The notes below the pieces were generated by a model, which worked only from the letters and a program-made list of their open reading frames with translations, was not told the DNA's origin and made no database searches. Below are positions 39,132-48,300 of a stretch of 52,147 nucleotides of DNA, in pieces (positions within the stretch are counted from its first letter, which is position 1; the number at the start of each line of letters is the position of its first letter). Origin of the DNA: Streptomyces sp. ISL-100 (GTDB taxonomy: Bacteria; Actinomycetota; Actinomycetes; Streptomycetales; Streptomycetaceae); NCBI RefSeq assembly GCF_018614615.1, contig NZ_JAGGOK010000061.1, forward strand, positions 1 through 52,147, read 5' to 3'. The translations under genes and the position numbers were made by a program.

Positions 39132-41647
39132 GACCGTCCTCCTGGCATGAAGCTGGCGCCGGGCGGATACATGAGCGTTCCGTCCTCGACGCGGAGTACA
39201 ACAATCACACCTTGCTCAGTGTGAATCCTGGCGAGGTCCTTCTGGATACCCGAAGTCAGCAAGTCCGACACGCTTCCCTTGGTGTCGACAACGAAGATCT
39301 TGACGTCGGCACCTGAGTCCGCGAGCTGCCCGATGTTCTGCCACATCTTGCTGGTGACCTTCTTAGGGTTCGCGACCTCCTTGAACTGGTACCCGTAGAC
39401 GTTCCCGTCGGCGTCGCGTGCCATCACGTCCATGTCGGTCTTCGGTCCAGTGGTCACCCCGGGCTTGATGTCTATGTCCTTCTTGATCTCGAAGCTGATG
39501 TCCGTGACACCGCTCTTCTGTAGCCGGTCGGCCAGCCGGAGCTGCTCGACGCCGCCCGACATCGCGTTCTTCTGGCTGAAGCTGGAGACCACCTGGTCGA
39601 AGTTGGTCATGCCCTTGAACTGGCCGGACGCGATCAAATCGGCCACTTCCTGGCCTGCGGGGTGGTCAGCCAGGTTGGCGAGCGCCTTGTCCAGGTCGCC
39701 CGGCTTCACCTTCGAGCGACGCATATTTTCCCGGATCTGCTGCTCTGTCTCGCCTCCGCGCTCGAAGGGCCGGGGCTGTTCGGAGGACAGCGGGTCGGCG
39801 CCGTGGCCACCCGTCGGCGGCTGACCGCCATCTCGGCCCGAGCTGCCGTGACCACCACCACCCGGAGTGTGGTCTCCCCCCGCCGGGGTGGTATCCGTGA
39901 TGTGGCCGCCACCGCCCGTGGGGGTGGGGTCGGTGTGGCTGTTGTGGAGGCCGTTGTCGGCGGTGCCGCCGATTGGGTCCGTGTGGCTGGCCGGGGACGG
40001 GGGCTCCCCGTGTCCGCTGCCTCGGGGGGTGTTGTCCGCACTGTTGTGGGGCGTGTTGTCGGCCGTGCCGCCCGGGGTGGTGTCCGGGCGGGATCCGGGC
40101 AGGTTGTCGGCGGCGCGTGCCGGGTCGGAGATGTCGCTGCCGACGCGGGTGACGTCGTCGCCGCCGCGGGCGCCGACGCCCACCGGTTCGCGGATCTCAA
40201 CCTTGGCCGGGGTGTCCGTCCTGGGGCTGTCCACGACGTCGGTCTTGGCGTCCTCGGCGCGCTGGGTGATGTCGCCTGCGGCGTTGTAGACGTTGCCCGC
40301 CGGGTCCAGGTACTGCGGCGTGCCGTCGACCGACAGCCTGACCGTGCCTGGAGGCAGCGTCACCGTTCCCTCGGGGAGTTCGGTGTTGCCGTCGGGGAGT
40401 CTGGTCGCTCCGTCGGGGGTCGCGGTGCCCTTGGGTAGCTGAATCGTTCCGTCGGGCAGCATGAGGGAGCCCTCCGGCAGGCTGAACGCGCCCTCGTTGA
40501 TCTTCGGGATCTCGATGTTGCCCATGCCCTTGAGGCCGGCCATCACATCGCCGATCTTCATCAGGCCGACGCCGGCACCCTTGAAGACGTACGTCATCGG
40601 GTCAACGGCCCGGCCGGCCTTGCCCGCCAATGAAATCGCCTTGGCGGCCGCGCCCGCCTTGCCCGCGCCCGATACCGCTCCGCCCGCGCCGCCGGTGCAG
40701 ATCGTGGTCACCACGTTGAAGGTGGCCGCGCCCGCCGCCCGGCCGGGTTTCTCGCCCCACTGGTCCCAGGCCACCAGCGCCTTGCCTGTCTCCTTCATCG
40801 CCGTACGCGACTCCCGCAGCCAGGGGTGGAGTTTGTCGTCGGGCATCGCCAGGTAGATGCTGGCCAGGGGCGTAGTGAGCAGCACCACTCCGTAGACGAG
40901 TTTGGCCAGGCCGGTCCACGCCTGCTTGGCGGCGTCCCAGCCGTCGACGCCGACCAGCGTGCCCAGGCCCGCGAGGGTGCCCCCGAGGCCGTCGACGACG
41001 AAGCCCGTGGCGAAGTCCCAGGCGTGCTCCAACACCTGATACCAGCGCGTCGACTCCTGAACCGCGTCGCCCCAGGGCAGGCTCTCGGCCTGCTTGAGGG
41101 CTTCGGCGTCGTAGCCGTACATGCCCTTCTTGTTGGAGCCGTCGTCCGCCTTCAGCGCATCGCCACCGACCAGGGCAACGATTTTGGCGTGACAGGCGCG
41201 CTCCGCCTCCTGGAAGGCGGCCCACACCTCGGCGATCTCATTGCGGCGGCTGAGGTTCTCGTCGACCAGATCGCCGTCTTCGTTCCACTTGTCGTCGCCG
41301 TCGACCTTGGCGCGGAAATCGGCGGCATCCTGCCTGAGCTGGTTCAGCCTGGCCACCAGCGGGCGGATGTTACTCGCGTACGTGCCCAGCGCGCCCGCGA
41401 TGACGCTCACTTCGGAGCTCACCGCGGTGGCTGTCTGTACGACCGGCCGAGTGGTGGCGAACAACTGCTCCGCCTCGGGAGCCTTGTAGAACGCGCGCAG
41501 CCCGCCGAACGCACTGTGGACGTCACCGGCGGCGGTCGCGATCTTCGTGCCGTCGCCGGACAGCGCCTTCACTTTCGCGTCGAGCACGGCCACATCGCCG
41601 GTGAAGACCGGCACCCCACCGGGATTGACCGGATCGTTGCTGCTCAC
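39128..41647 (-). CDS. T7SS-associated polymorphic toxin with C-terminal PD-(D/E)xK-like nuclease domain
   Basis: The 839-aa protein has four parts. Residues 1-165 are helical and WXG/LXG-like (VLDAKVKALSGDGTKIATAA, RNEIAEVWAAFQEAERACHA), a likely T7SS signal domain. Residues 205-345 are Gly/Ala-rich with amphipathic and weakly hydrophobic segments. Residues 389-439 hold short LP-x-G-(T/S) repeats. Residues 470-625 form a Thr/Pro/Gly/His/Asp-rich linker. The C-terminal 632-839 region looks like a restriction-endonuclease fold: TDMDVMARDADG (Asp740) then YGYQFKEV (Gln754, Lys756), a D-x13-QxK arrangement. It is coupled by ATGA to the gene before it and by TTGA to the immunity candidate after it. 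The target (DNA or RNA) is inferred. Confidence 0.8.
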   Translation of the reverse strand: MSSNDPVNPGGVPVFTGDVAVLDAKVKALSGDGTKIATAAGDVHSAFGGLRAFYKAPEAEQLFATTRPVVQTATAVSSEVSVIAGALGTYASNIRPLVARLNQLRQDAADFRAKVDGDDKWNEDGDLVDENLSRRNEIAEVWAAFQEAERACHAKIVALVGGDALKADDGSNKKGMYGYDAEALKQAESLPWGDAVQESTRWYQVLEHAWDFATGFVVDGLGGTLAGLGTLVGVDGWDAAKQAWTGLAKLVYGVVLLTTPLASIYLAMPDDKLHPWLRESRTAMKETGKALVAWDQWGEKPGRAAGAATFNVVTTICTGGAGGAVSGAGKAGAAAKAISLAGKAGRAVDPMTYVFKGAGVGLMKIGDVMAGLKGMGNIEIPKINEGAFSLPEGSLMLPDGTIQLPKGTATPDGATRLPDGNTELPEGTVTLPPGTVRLSVDGTPQYLDPAGNVYNAAGDITQRAEDAKTDVVDSPRTDTPAKVEIREPVGVGARGGDDVTRVGSDISDPARAADNLPGSRPDTTPGGTADNTPHNSADNTPRGSGHGEPPSPASHTDPIGGTADNGLHNSHTDPTPTGGGGHITDTTPAGGDHTPGGGGHGSSGRDGGQPPTGGHGADPLSSEQPRPFERGGETEQQIRENMRRSKVKPGDLDKALANLADHPAGQEVADLIASGQFKGMTNFDQVVSSFSQKNAMSGGVEQLRLADRLQKSGVTDISFEIKKDIDIKPGVTTGPKTDMDVMARDADGNVYGYQFKEVANPKKVTSKMWQNIGQLADSGADVKIFVVDTKGSVSDLLTSGIQKDLARIHTEQGVIVVLRVEDGTLMYPPGASFMPGGRS

Positions 41648-42081
41648 TTGCTTCCCCCGGCGTCCTTGAGAAGGTCCAGACGTACGGATCGCGCCGCGTT
41701 CTGGGCCTGCGCGGCCGCCTCCAGGTCGCCTTCGATGTACTCATTGGTGGCTTTCGCCGCGCCCAGGACAGCTGCTTGGATGCGCTCGGCCATCGCTCCG
41801 AAGTCCCTCTGGCGTCTGTTCAAGTACTCACTTAGCGCCGCGGCGACCGGTCCTGTCGCCTTCTGCGGCGCCTGGTACGGCGAGGGCTGCCTCGGTGCCA
41901 CCGGCCCCAGCGGCACCCCGGACCCGGGCTGCGAGCCGGGCACGGCCGTGCCCGCCGCCTGGGCAGCTTCCGACATGTCCGTGACCAGTTTTGTCAGGGC
42001 CTTCTCCAGGTCCCCGGCGTGCGTGCCAGTGACCTTCAACTGGCCTTGCACACCCTGCGGCTGAATGTCCCACGACGCCAT
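41644..42081 (-). CDS. DUF6507-like small T7SS-associated protein
   Basis: The 145-aa protein begins MASWDIQPQGVQGQLKVTGTHAGDLEKALTKLVTDM. A Pro/Gly linker follows and then a helical C-terminal half (VAAALSEYLNRRQRDFGAMAERIQAAVLGAAKATNEYIEGDLEAAAQAQ). The W-D-I..GV start resembles the DUF6507 family found with Streptomyces ESX-like genes. Two helical blocks around a linker suggest a WXG100-like hairpin partner or targeting factor. Its stop overlaps the toxin ATG by 4 bp, so equimolar synthesis with the toxin is likely. Start ATG 42081 with a G-rich site (GGGGGG). The 167-bp gap upstream holds only a short hairpin, GCCGAC/GTCGGC at 42191-42205. Confidence 0.65.
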   Translation of the reverse strand: MASWDIQPQGVQGQLKVTGTHAGDLEKALTKLVTDMSEAAQAAGTAVPGSQPGSGVPLGPVAPRQPSPYQAPQKATGPVAAALSEYLNRRQRDFGAMAERIQAAVLGAAKATNEYIEGDLEAAAQAQNAARSVRLDLLKDAGGSK

Positions 42082-42248
42082 GAACGCCCCCCTGCGTACT
42101 CGTCTTTTCCACCGCGGCCACCGCAACCAGAGCCCCCGCGGCCCGCGACGAACCCTCATACCGGCCGGGACCAGTCGATCCACCGGCCCCGCCGACCCCG
42201 TCGGCCTGCCCCAGGAGGATCGTTTCTCCCGGGAAGCCCAGAGGCGGT

Positions 42249-42560
42249 TCAGCCGATGTTGTCGACCGCTGCCTTCGCCCGCGCGATCGTCTGCTGAGCC
42301 GTCACATCGTTCTTCTCCAGCGTCGTCTTCAACAGCTGGATGATGTTGCGGACCTCCTGCGACGTACGGTCCCAGCGCAGCTCCTTGCCGTGGTACTCAT
42401 CCGCCACGCCATCGGCCGCGAAGTCCGCCATCGCCGCCTTCACCTGCGCGTCACGCGCCGAGATCACCTGCTCCAGACGCCCGATCACCGCTTGGATATT
42501 GCCCTGCGCCTCCGTCGACGCACCCGTGTCGTACGAACGACGGTCAGTTCCAGCAGCCAC
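42249..42560 (-). CDS. ESAT-6-like T7SS substrate (pore-forming ESAT-6 family type)
   Basis: The 103-aa all-helical protein begins VAAGTDRRSYDTGASTEAQG, continues NIQAVIGRLEQVISARDAQV and ends TIARAKAAVDNIG. It has the size and helix-turn-helix hairpin of ESX substrates; the turn carries DEYHGKELRWDR rather than a clean W-x-G. I recall this exact style annotated as pore-forming ESAT-6 family protein in Streptomyces. GTG 42560 is chosen because GGGGAG lies 8 nt upstream; GTG 42569 has no room for one. It probably dimerises with the neighbouring WXG100-like protein. Confidence 0.75.
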   Translation of the reverse strand: MAAGTDRRSYDTGASTEAQGNIQAVIGRLEQVISARDAQVKAAMADFAADGVADEYHGKELRWDRTSQEVRNIIQLLKTTLEKNDVTAQQTIARAKAAVDNIG

Positions 42561-42613
42561 CAAAATCACTCCCCGTAAGGTCCCAGTCCGAGCACTTGCG
42601 CCACACCGGCAGG

Positions 42614-42946
42614 TCAGCGACCCGAGAAACGCGCCGCGTCGAAGTTCGCCGCCGACATCTGCGACTTCGCGTTCTCGTCCTGCTCCTGGTCACCCGAGCC
42701 GAACGCCGTGTCCATCCCCGACTGGCCACCCAAAATCGCCGCCAGTGAAGCGTTCAGCGCCGCCGTGATCTCGTCCGAGCGCGACTTGAACAGGTCGAAC
42801 GCCACCTTGCCGGACCCGTTGAACTTCCCCTCCAACGGCTGTGCGGCCTGGATCAGCTGACGGATCAACAGTCCCAGCTCGTTGCTCGACCCCTGCGACT
42901 GCGACTGCAGCGTCGACAGGGCTTGCGTCCCCATATCGAACTTCAT
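42614..42946 (-). CDS. WXG100/EsxB-like T7SS substrate
   Basis: The 110-aa helical hairpin protein starts MKFDMGTQALSTLQSQSQGS. Its turn reads GKFNGSGKVAFD, where Phe-Asn-Gly takes the place of Trp-x-Gly. The second helix is FDLFKSRSDEITAALNASLAAIL, and the tail (FGSGDQEQDENAKSQMSAANFD) is acidic and flexible, where ESX export signals (YxxxD/E-like) usually lie. ATG 42946 follows GGGGGAG. It is first in transcription order of the substrate group, just behind a candidate promoter. Confidence 0.75.
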   Translation of the reverse strand: MKFDMGTQALSTLQSQSQGSSNELGLLIRQLIQAAQPLEGKFNGSGKVAFDLFKSRSDEITAALNASLAAILGGQSGMDTAFGSGDQEQDENAKSQMSAANFDAARFSGR

Positions 42947-42984
42947 CTGACTCCCCCGTCGGAACAAACGATCGATGACTGTCA

Positions 42985-43014
42985 TACCTATCAACTCAGG
43001 CGTCACAGATGCAA
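42985..43014 (-). promoter_or_regulatory. Candidate promoter for the T7SS substrate/toxin operon
   Basis: On the minus strand TTGCAT (43014-43009), 18 bp, TAGGTA (42990-42985) resembles a vegetative promoter 39 bp before the EsxB-like ATG. Together with the terminator at 43085-43130 it suggests that substrates, DUF6507, toxin and immunity form their own transcript. Confidence 0.4.
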
Positions 43015-43084
43015 TCAGCAATCGCGCCACTGTGACCAACACACGACAAAGTCACACCACACAACCGCATGCAGGCCTTGGAGC

Positions 43085-43130
43085 GGCGGGGACTGGCAAC
43101 GGAGCCGAAGTCACCGCGCCAGTCCCCGCC
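43085..43130 (-). terminator. Terminator after the RDD-protein gene
   Basis: GGCGGGGACTGGC (43085-43097) pairs perfectly over 13 bp with GCCAGTCCCCGCC (43118-43130), loop 20 nt. It sits 17 bp past the RDD gene stop on the minus strand and separates the secretion-machine genes from the substrate operon. Confidence 0.65.
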
Positions 43131-43146
43131 CCTGCTCAAGGAGCGT

Positions 43147-43743
43147 CTACTGCCAGGGGGCGGCAGGCTGTCGTGCAGGTCCGGCGTCGGCTCGGACGAC
43201 GACCACGCTGGTGATCTTGTCGGCGAACGTCTGGCTCTTGGTGTCCCAGATGGCCCACCACCAGCCCAGCCCGAACACCGCGTAGTTGAGGAACTGGCAG
43301 AGTCGGCGACCGAGGGCCAGGCCTATGCCGGGCATGAGGCCGTCGCGGTCGCGGACGGCGCGGATGCCGAGAGCTCTCTTGCCCACGGTCTGCCCGGTCC
43401 GGCCCTCGCGCATCAGCTGTACGACAAGGGTGGCGATCATGGCAATGAGTCCTCCCCAACCCAGAATTGCGGCGGGGATCTCGCCACTGTCGCCGGAGCG
43501 TCCCTCGCCGATCGCGTTGGCGATGCCCATCAGCAGCCACATCGGACCGAAGTTGATCAGAATGTCAAGGAGGAAAGCTCCTGCCCGCCGCAACCACCCG
43601 GCGTATGGCGGGTGCTGCGGGGCGTACGGGGAGCCTGGCTGTGGGAACGGCGGATACTGGGCCCCGGCCATCTGCTGCGGCGGCGGGTAGCCGGCGGGCG
43701 CTTGTGACGCCGCGAAAGGGCCCTGCGGTCCTGGGTAGCTCAC
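43147..43743 (-). CDS. RDD family membrane protein
   Basis: The 198-aa protein has a Pro/Gly/Gln-rich cytoplasmic head (YPGPQGPFAASQAPAGYPPP, about 55 residues). An RDD domain follows: RRAGAFLLDILINFGPMWLLMGI (RDD-type Arg-Ala-x-x-x-Leu-Asp helix), GLIAMIATLVVQLM, GRTGQTVGKRALGIRAVRDRDG and LGRRLCQFLNYAVFGLGWWWAIWD, giving about three to four membrane helices. RDD proteins are of unclear function; this type is often found with Streptomyces T7SS. GTG 43743 is preferred because AGGAG lies 8 nt upstream. It probably belongs to the secretion transcript. Confidence 0.8.
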   Translation of the reverse strand: MSYPGPQGPFAASQAPAGYPPPQQMAGAQYPPFPQPGSPYAPQHPPYAGWLRRAGAFLLDILINFGPMWLLMGIANAIGEGRSGDSGEIPAAILGWGGLIAMIATLVVQLMREGRTGQTVGKRALGIRAVRDRDGLMPGIGLALGRRLCQFLNYAVFGLGWWWAIWDTKSQTFADKITSVVVVRADAGPARQPAAPWQ

Positions 43744-43813
43744 TTTGGACACTCCTCACTATTTCCCTTGACGGGAAGTCGTCTGTAGACCGCAAAAACT
43801 ACGAATGCGTGCT

Positions 43814-45232
43814 TCACTCGCCCTTCAGATGCCGCATCAGGCGCTCGAAATCCCGCCACCCCGCCAGGTCCGACGGATTGCCCGGCAGCGGGTAGTACAG
43901 CGCGGGACGGGTCCTCGGGCCCAGCTGGACAGGCGGCTCGGACAGCGGCGTGCGGCGGGCGCGGTCCCCTGGCATCACGCGGACCTCCTCCGCACCGAGC
44001 ACGAAGGCCAGCGGGACTCCGGGTCCCTCGAAGCGCGGCGGCACTGCCAGGTCGCGGCGGGCCTTGCGAAGCTGTACGAGCATCGACTGGAGGTGGTGGC
44101 GGGTGGTGAGCGCCTCCGCCGCCCTGGGCAGGGAGTCCAACGGCGGTTCCTCGTCAGGCCCGTAGCCGAATGCCAGCCTGACGTCTTCCTCCACGCCGGC
44201 CTTCGTGCGGCTGATACGGACGGTGGCGAGTCCGGGCCGGTCCGGGCTGCCGACCACGACGAACCACGTCGGCTCGGGCGCCCTGTCGTAGGCTACGTCG
44301 GTCAACTGGCGCACCGACCAAGGGACGTTGGCGGGCTCCGCCGTTCCCCACCCCGCCGGAGGCTCGCCGGTGAGCTCGCGCCACACCGATTCCAGGGCGC
44401 CGCCCAGTACCAGACGGTCGTCCGCAGGGTGGACCGTGCGGAACGAGATGGCCAGCTGGCGGTCGCCGGTGTCCGCGGCCTCCTTGTAGGAGGCGGCCAC
44501 CGGAGTGCGCGGGTCGTCGGGGGTCGCGTCGGCCGCCTCGACCGTTGCGAACATCCCGTCCTGCCAGCGCAGTACGGCGCCGGTCCGGCCGTCGTAGTAC
44601 CCCTCCCGCTCGTCCTGCACGATCCAGCGGGACGGCCAGCCGCTCAGGCTGTCGCGTACGGCGGGGGAGAGCGTGCTTCCTGCCGGGCTGACGATCTGGA
44701 GGCCCAGCTCGGCGCCGGCGGCAGCCCGGAACGCATCGGAGAGCCAGGCCGTCATGGCGACCACCGGCCGGTCCTGGATGACGACGACGACCTTGTCGGT
44801 GAGTACGTCGACGGCCGGCTGCGCGGCAGCGGGCGCGGGCACGACGCTTACGCCTTCGCTCTTCACGACGGCAAGGGAGCGCGCGGCCTCCGGTGGCCAG
44901 GCGGAGCCACCGGCCAGGGAGACCAGCCGGGCCGCGAAAGTACCCGCGAGGCGCTCGGCCTCTTCGACCCCGGTCGTGGCACGGGCTTCCGTCCACCAGA
45001 ACGGAACCGGCGGAGCCGTGGCCCCGAGCAGCCGCTCGGCCTCGCCCGCGACCTGCACGAGCAGCGGTGCCTCGACGGAGACGAGGGGTCGGCCGTCCTC
45101 GTCGCGGAGCTGTACGACGGCGCCCTCTCCTTCCGTGCCCACCAGCTTGTCGGAACCTCCGGAGAGCAGGCCCGCGAGTACGGTCCACGGGTCGGGCATG
45201 CGCTGAGTAAGGGCTATGACGTCCTTGGTCAT
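43814..45232 (-). CDS. DUF6177 family protein (T7SS accessory)
   Basis: The 472-aa protein starts MTKDVIALTQRMPDPWTVLA. It is soluble, with FWWTEARATTGVEEAERLAGTFA, DKVVVVIQDRPVVAMTAWLSDAFRAAAGAELGLQIVSPAGSTLSPAVRDSL, WIVQDEREGYYDGRTGAVLRWQDG and DRLVLGGALESVWRELTGEPPAGWGTAEP. This matches what I recall as DUF6177, a family found only with actinobacterial T7SS. A cytoplasmic chaperone or adaptor role, analogous in position to EspG, is possible but unproven. ATG 45232 lacks a close ribosome binding site (GAAGGA is 13 nt away); the frame continues upstream through a repeat. Confidence 0.65.
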   Translation of the reverse strand: MTKDVIALTQRMPDPWTVLAGLLSGGSDKLVGTEGEGAVVQLRDEDGRPLVSVEAPLLVQVAGEAERLLGATAPPVPFWWTEARATTGVEEAERLAGTFAARLVSLAGGSAWPPEAARSLAVVKSEGVSVVPAPAAAQPAVDVLTDKVVVVIQDRPVVAMTAWLSDAFRAAAGAELGLQIVSPAGSTLSPAVRDSLSGWPSRWIVQDEREGYYDGRTGAVLRWQDGMFATVEAADATPDDPRTPVAASYKEAADTGDRQLAISFRTVHPADDRLVLGGALESVWRELTGEPPAGWGTAEPANVPWSVRQLTDVAYDRAPEPTWFVVVGSPDRPGLATVRISRTKAGVEEDVRLAFGYGPDEEPPLDSLPRAAEALTTRHHLQSMLVQLRKARRDLAVPPRFEGPGVPLAFVLGAEEVRVMPGDRARRTPLSEPPVQLGPRTRPALYYPLPGNPSDLAGWRDFERLMRHLKGE

Positions 45233-45259
45233 GTGGTCGTCCGGTCCTTCGTCATTCGT

Positions 45260-45311
45260 GGCATGGATGTGTACGTGGCATGGGTGTGTGCATTGGCATG
45301 GATGTGTACGT
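45260..45311. repeat. 17-bp tandem repeat between EccC and DUF6177 genes
   Basis: GGCATGGATGTGTACGT occurs at 45260-45276 and 45295-45311, with a degenerate copy, GGCATGGGTGTGTG, between them from 45277, giving three units of 17-18 bp. It lies 28 bp upstream of the DUF6177 ATG and 34 bp past the EccC stop. Read on the minus strand the unit supplies extra in-frame GTG/ATG-like codons (MHIHA-type). Confidence 0.75.
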
Positions 45312-45345
45312 CGTCTGTTCGTGGCCGCCTTGCGCGGGCCCAGCG

Positions 45346-48300
45346 TCACTCGGCCCAGTACACGGTCTGGATCAGGCGGTTCGACTGTCCCCTGCGGACG
45401 AGCACACCGCGGCCCGCGGGCTGCTGGGACGCGTACACGCCGGGGAACAGCTGGCCCTCGCTGCGGTCGCCCGCCATGACGATCGCCGAGGCCCCCGACT
45501 CGCGCAGGCCCTGTACCAGCGGCTCGTACATGCCGCGCGACGCGCCCGCCACGCGACGCGTCAGGACGAAGTGGAGTCCGATGTCGACCGCGGACGGGAT
45601 GTACGGCAGGAAGGGGGCGAGCGGCGACTGGCCCGCGGTGGTCAGTACGTCGTAGTCGTCGACGAGAACCACGATCCGCGGGCCCTTGCCCCAGCTGCCG
45701 GGCTCCAGGTCGTCCAGGGGTGCGCCGTCGTCGGGCAACCGCTTCTCCAGCTCGGTGGCGATACCGGCCGCGAGGCCCGCGCACATCTTGGCGTTGTACG
45801 CGTAGCCGCCGTTGAACTCCTCGGGGACCGCGCCGCGCAGGCTCCGCCGAGGATCCATGACGGCGAAGACCAGTTCGTCCTCCCCGTAGCGATCGATGAG
45901 GCCGGAGGCGACGGTCTTCAGGACATTCGTCTTTCCGCACTCGCTGTCACCCATGACCAGCAGGTGCTGGTCATGCCGGAAGAGGTCGAGCAGGACAGGC
46001 GCGAGCGCCGTCTGGTCCAGGCCTATAGGCACCCGGTCGGGTTCGGCGACAGGGCCCGGCAGCAGGTGGGGCTCCACGACCTGTGGCAGGACCCGTACCG
46101 GCTGCGCGACCGCGCCGCTCCAGGTGGCGCGGATGGTACGGACCGTTCGCTCCAGGACCGCGCCCATCTCCGATGTATCGGCGACACCGTCTGTACGGGG
46201 CAGCGCGGCCTGTGCGAAGAGCTTCCCGTCGGTGAGGACACGGCCCGGCTCGTCGGGTGACAGGGTCTCGGCGAGCTTGCGGTCGACACTGGATTCGCTG
46301 GGGTCGTTGAGGCGGAGCTCGACGCGGGTGCCGAAGTTCGACTGGGTGGCGATGCGGACGTCGTTCCAGCGGAGCATGCCCGCGACGACGTGGATGCCGT
46401 AACCGCCGCCACGCTTGAGGATGTCGACGACGGCGTCGTCCAGCTCCTCGAAGTCGTCGCGCAGCGCGCCGAAGCCGTCGATGACGAGCACGATCTCGGC
46501 GGAGGCGAGCGGGGGCAGTCTGCCCGCCGCGTGCAGGGTGCGCAGCTGCTCCACTGAGTCGATGCCGTGCTCACGGAAGAGGTCCTCGCGGGTCGCGAGC
46601 ATGCTCCGTACTTCGTCGACGGTGCGTCCCGCGCGCTCGCGGTCGGCTCGGCCCGCGATGCCGCCGACGTGCGGCAGGCCCGACAGGGCCGCCAGGCCGC
46701 CGCCGACCAGGTCGAGACCGTAGACGCCGACTTCCTGCGGCGTGTGGGTCAGTGCGAGCGAGAGGACGAGGGTGCGCAGGAGCGTCGTCTTGCCGGACTG
46801 CGGCCCCCCGATCACGGCGGCGTGGCCGCCCGCGACCGTGAGGTCCAGGTACCACTGTCCCTGCCATTGCTTTGTCGGGTCGTCGAGCAGGCCGAGCGGC
46901 ACCTGGAGCGGACCGCGGCGCTTGGTGAGTTGCATGCCGCGCGGGCCGACGTCCAGCGGCCCGGCGACCTTGTCCAAGGTGATCGCCTCGGGCAGCGGCG
47001 GCAGCCAGATGCGCCGCACCGGGCCTGCGGCGTTCTCCATCTGGTCGACCATGACGCCCATCTCGGTCGGCCCGGTCTCGCGGCGCCGCGCCGTCGGCTC
47101 ATGCGCGCCGGAACCATCCGGCTGGGACAGGGTGTTGAAGGTTTCGTATGCGAGCGCGAGAGGTCCGGTGTCCTCTTCTTCGTCACGCCGCACGGGGCCG
47201 CGGTAGGCCCCCGAGACATAGCTCGCTTTGAAGCGTTCGTAATGACTGGTGTCGACCTTGAGGTAGCCGAAACCGGGCAGCGGCGGCAGGTGGAAGGCGT
47301 CCGTGGTGTCCAGGACCGTACGGGACTCGTCGGCGGAGAACGTGCGCAGTCCGAGCCGGTACGAGAGATACGTGTCCAGACCCTTTAGCCTGCCGCCTTC
47401 GATCCGCTGACTGGACAGCAGCAGGTGTACGCCGATGGAGCGGCCGATGCGGCCGATGGACAGGAACAGATCTATGAAGTCCGGCTTCGCGGTGAGGAGT
47501 TCACCGAACTCGTCGATGACGACGAACAGGTGGGGCTGCGGGTCGAGGTCGGGCCGTTTGCCGGCGCGCAGTGCGGCGTAGTCACCGATGTCGGCGATGT
47601 TGCCCGCGTCCTTGAGGACCTGCTGACGGCGCTTGACCTCGCCGGCGAGCGAGGCGTGGACGCGCTCGACGAGTCCCGCCTGGTTCTCCAGGTTGGTGAT
47701 GACACCGGCGACGTGTGGCAGGTCCGCGAACGGAGCGAAGGTCGCACCGCCCTTGTAGTCGACGAGGACCAGGGCAAGGTCTTCCGGCGGGTGCGTGGCC
47801 ACCAGGGCGAGGACGAGGGTGCGAAGGAGTTCCGACTTGCCGGAACCGGTGGCGCCGACGCACAGACCGTGTGGGCCCATGCCGAGCTCGGAGGACTCCT
47901 TGAGGTCCAGCAGCACCGGCTCGTGGGAGTCGCTGATGCCGATCGGTACACGCAGGAAGGCACGCTCACCGCGCGGCGCCCACAGGCGCGCAAGGTCCAG
48001 CTGCGCCACGTCGTCGATTCCGAGCAGGTCGGCGAAGTCGACCGGCCCGGCCAGGGGGGCGCCGGCGAGCGACTCGGCGGACAGGCGCAGCGGCGCCAGC
48101 ATCCGCGCCAGACCCTCGGCGAAAGGGATGCCGGCCTCGTCCACGATGCCGTGGGCGCTGATCGGCTTCTGCTCGCGCAGGTCCTCAATGATCACCTCAG
48201 CGCCGTCCACGGTGATCCGTACGCCGACCTGTCCCGGCTCCTGGACTCGCTGTTCGAGCAGGTGCAGGACGGTGACGCCCATCTCACGCAGGCCGACCGC

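Noticed and set aside
39781..40240. Repetitive GGTGT/GTTGTCGG-rich stretch looking like a DNA repeat
   Set aside because: It is the coding sequence of the toxin's Thr/Pro/Gly/His/Asp-rich linker; the repetition comes from the protein's low complexity.
32110..42081. Prophage or integrative element carrying the immunity cluster
   Set aside because: No integrase, relaxase, capsid gene, tRNA junction or flanking direct repeats were seen; the cluster fits the decaying end of a T7SS toxin locus better.
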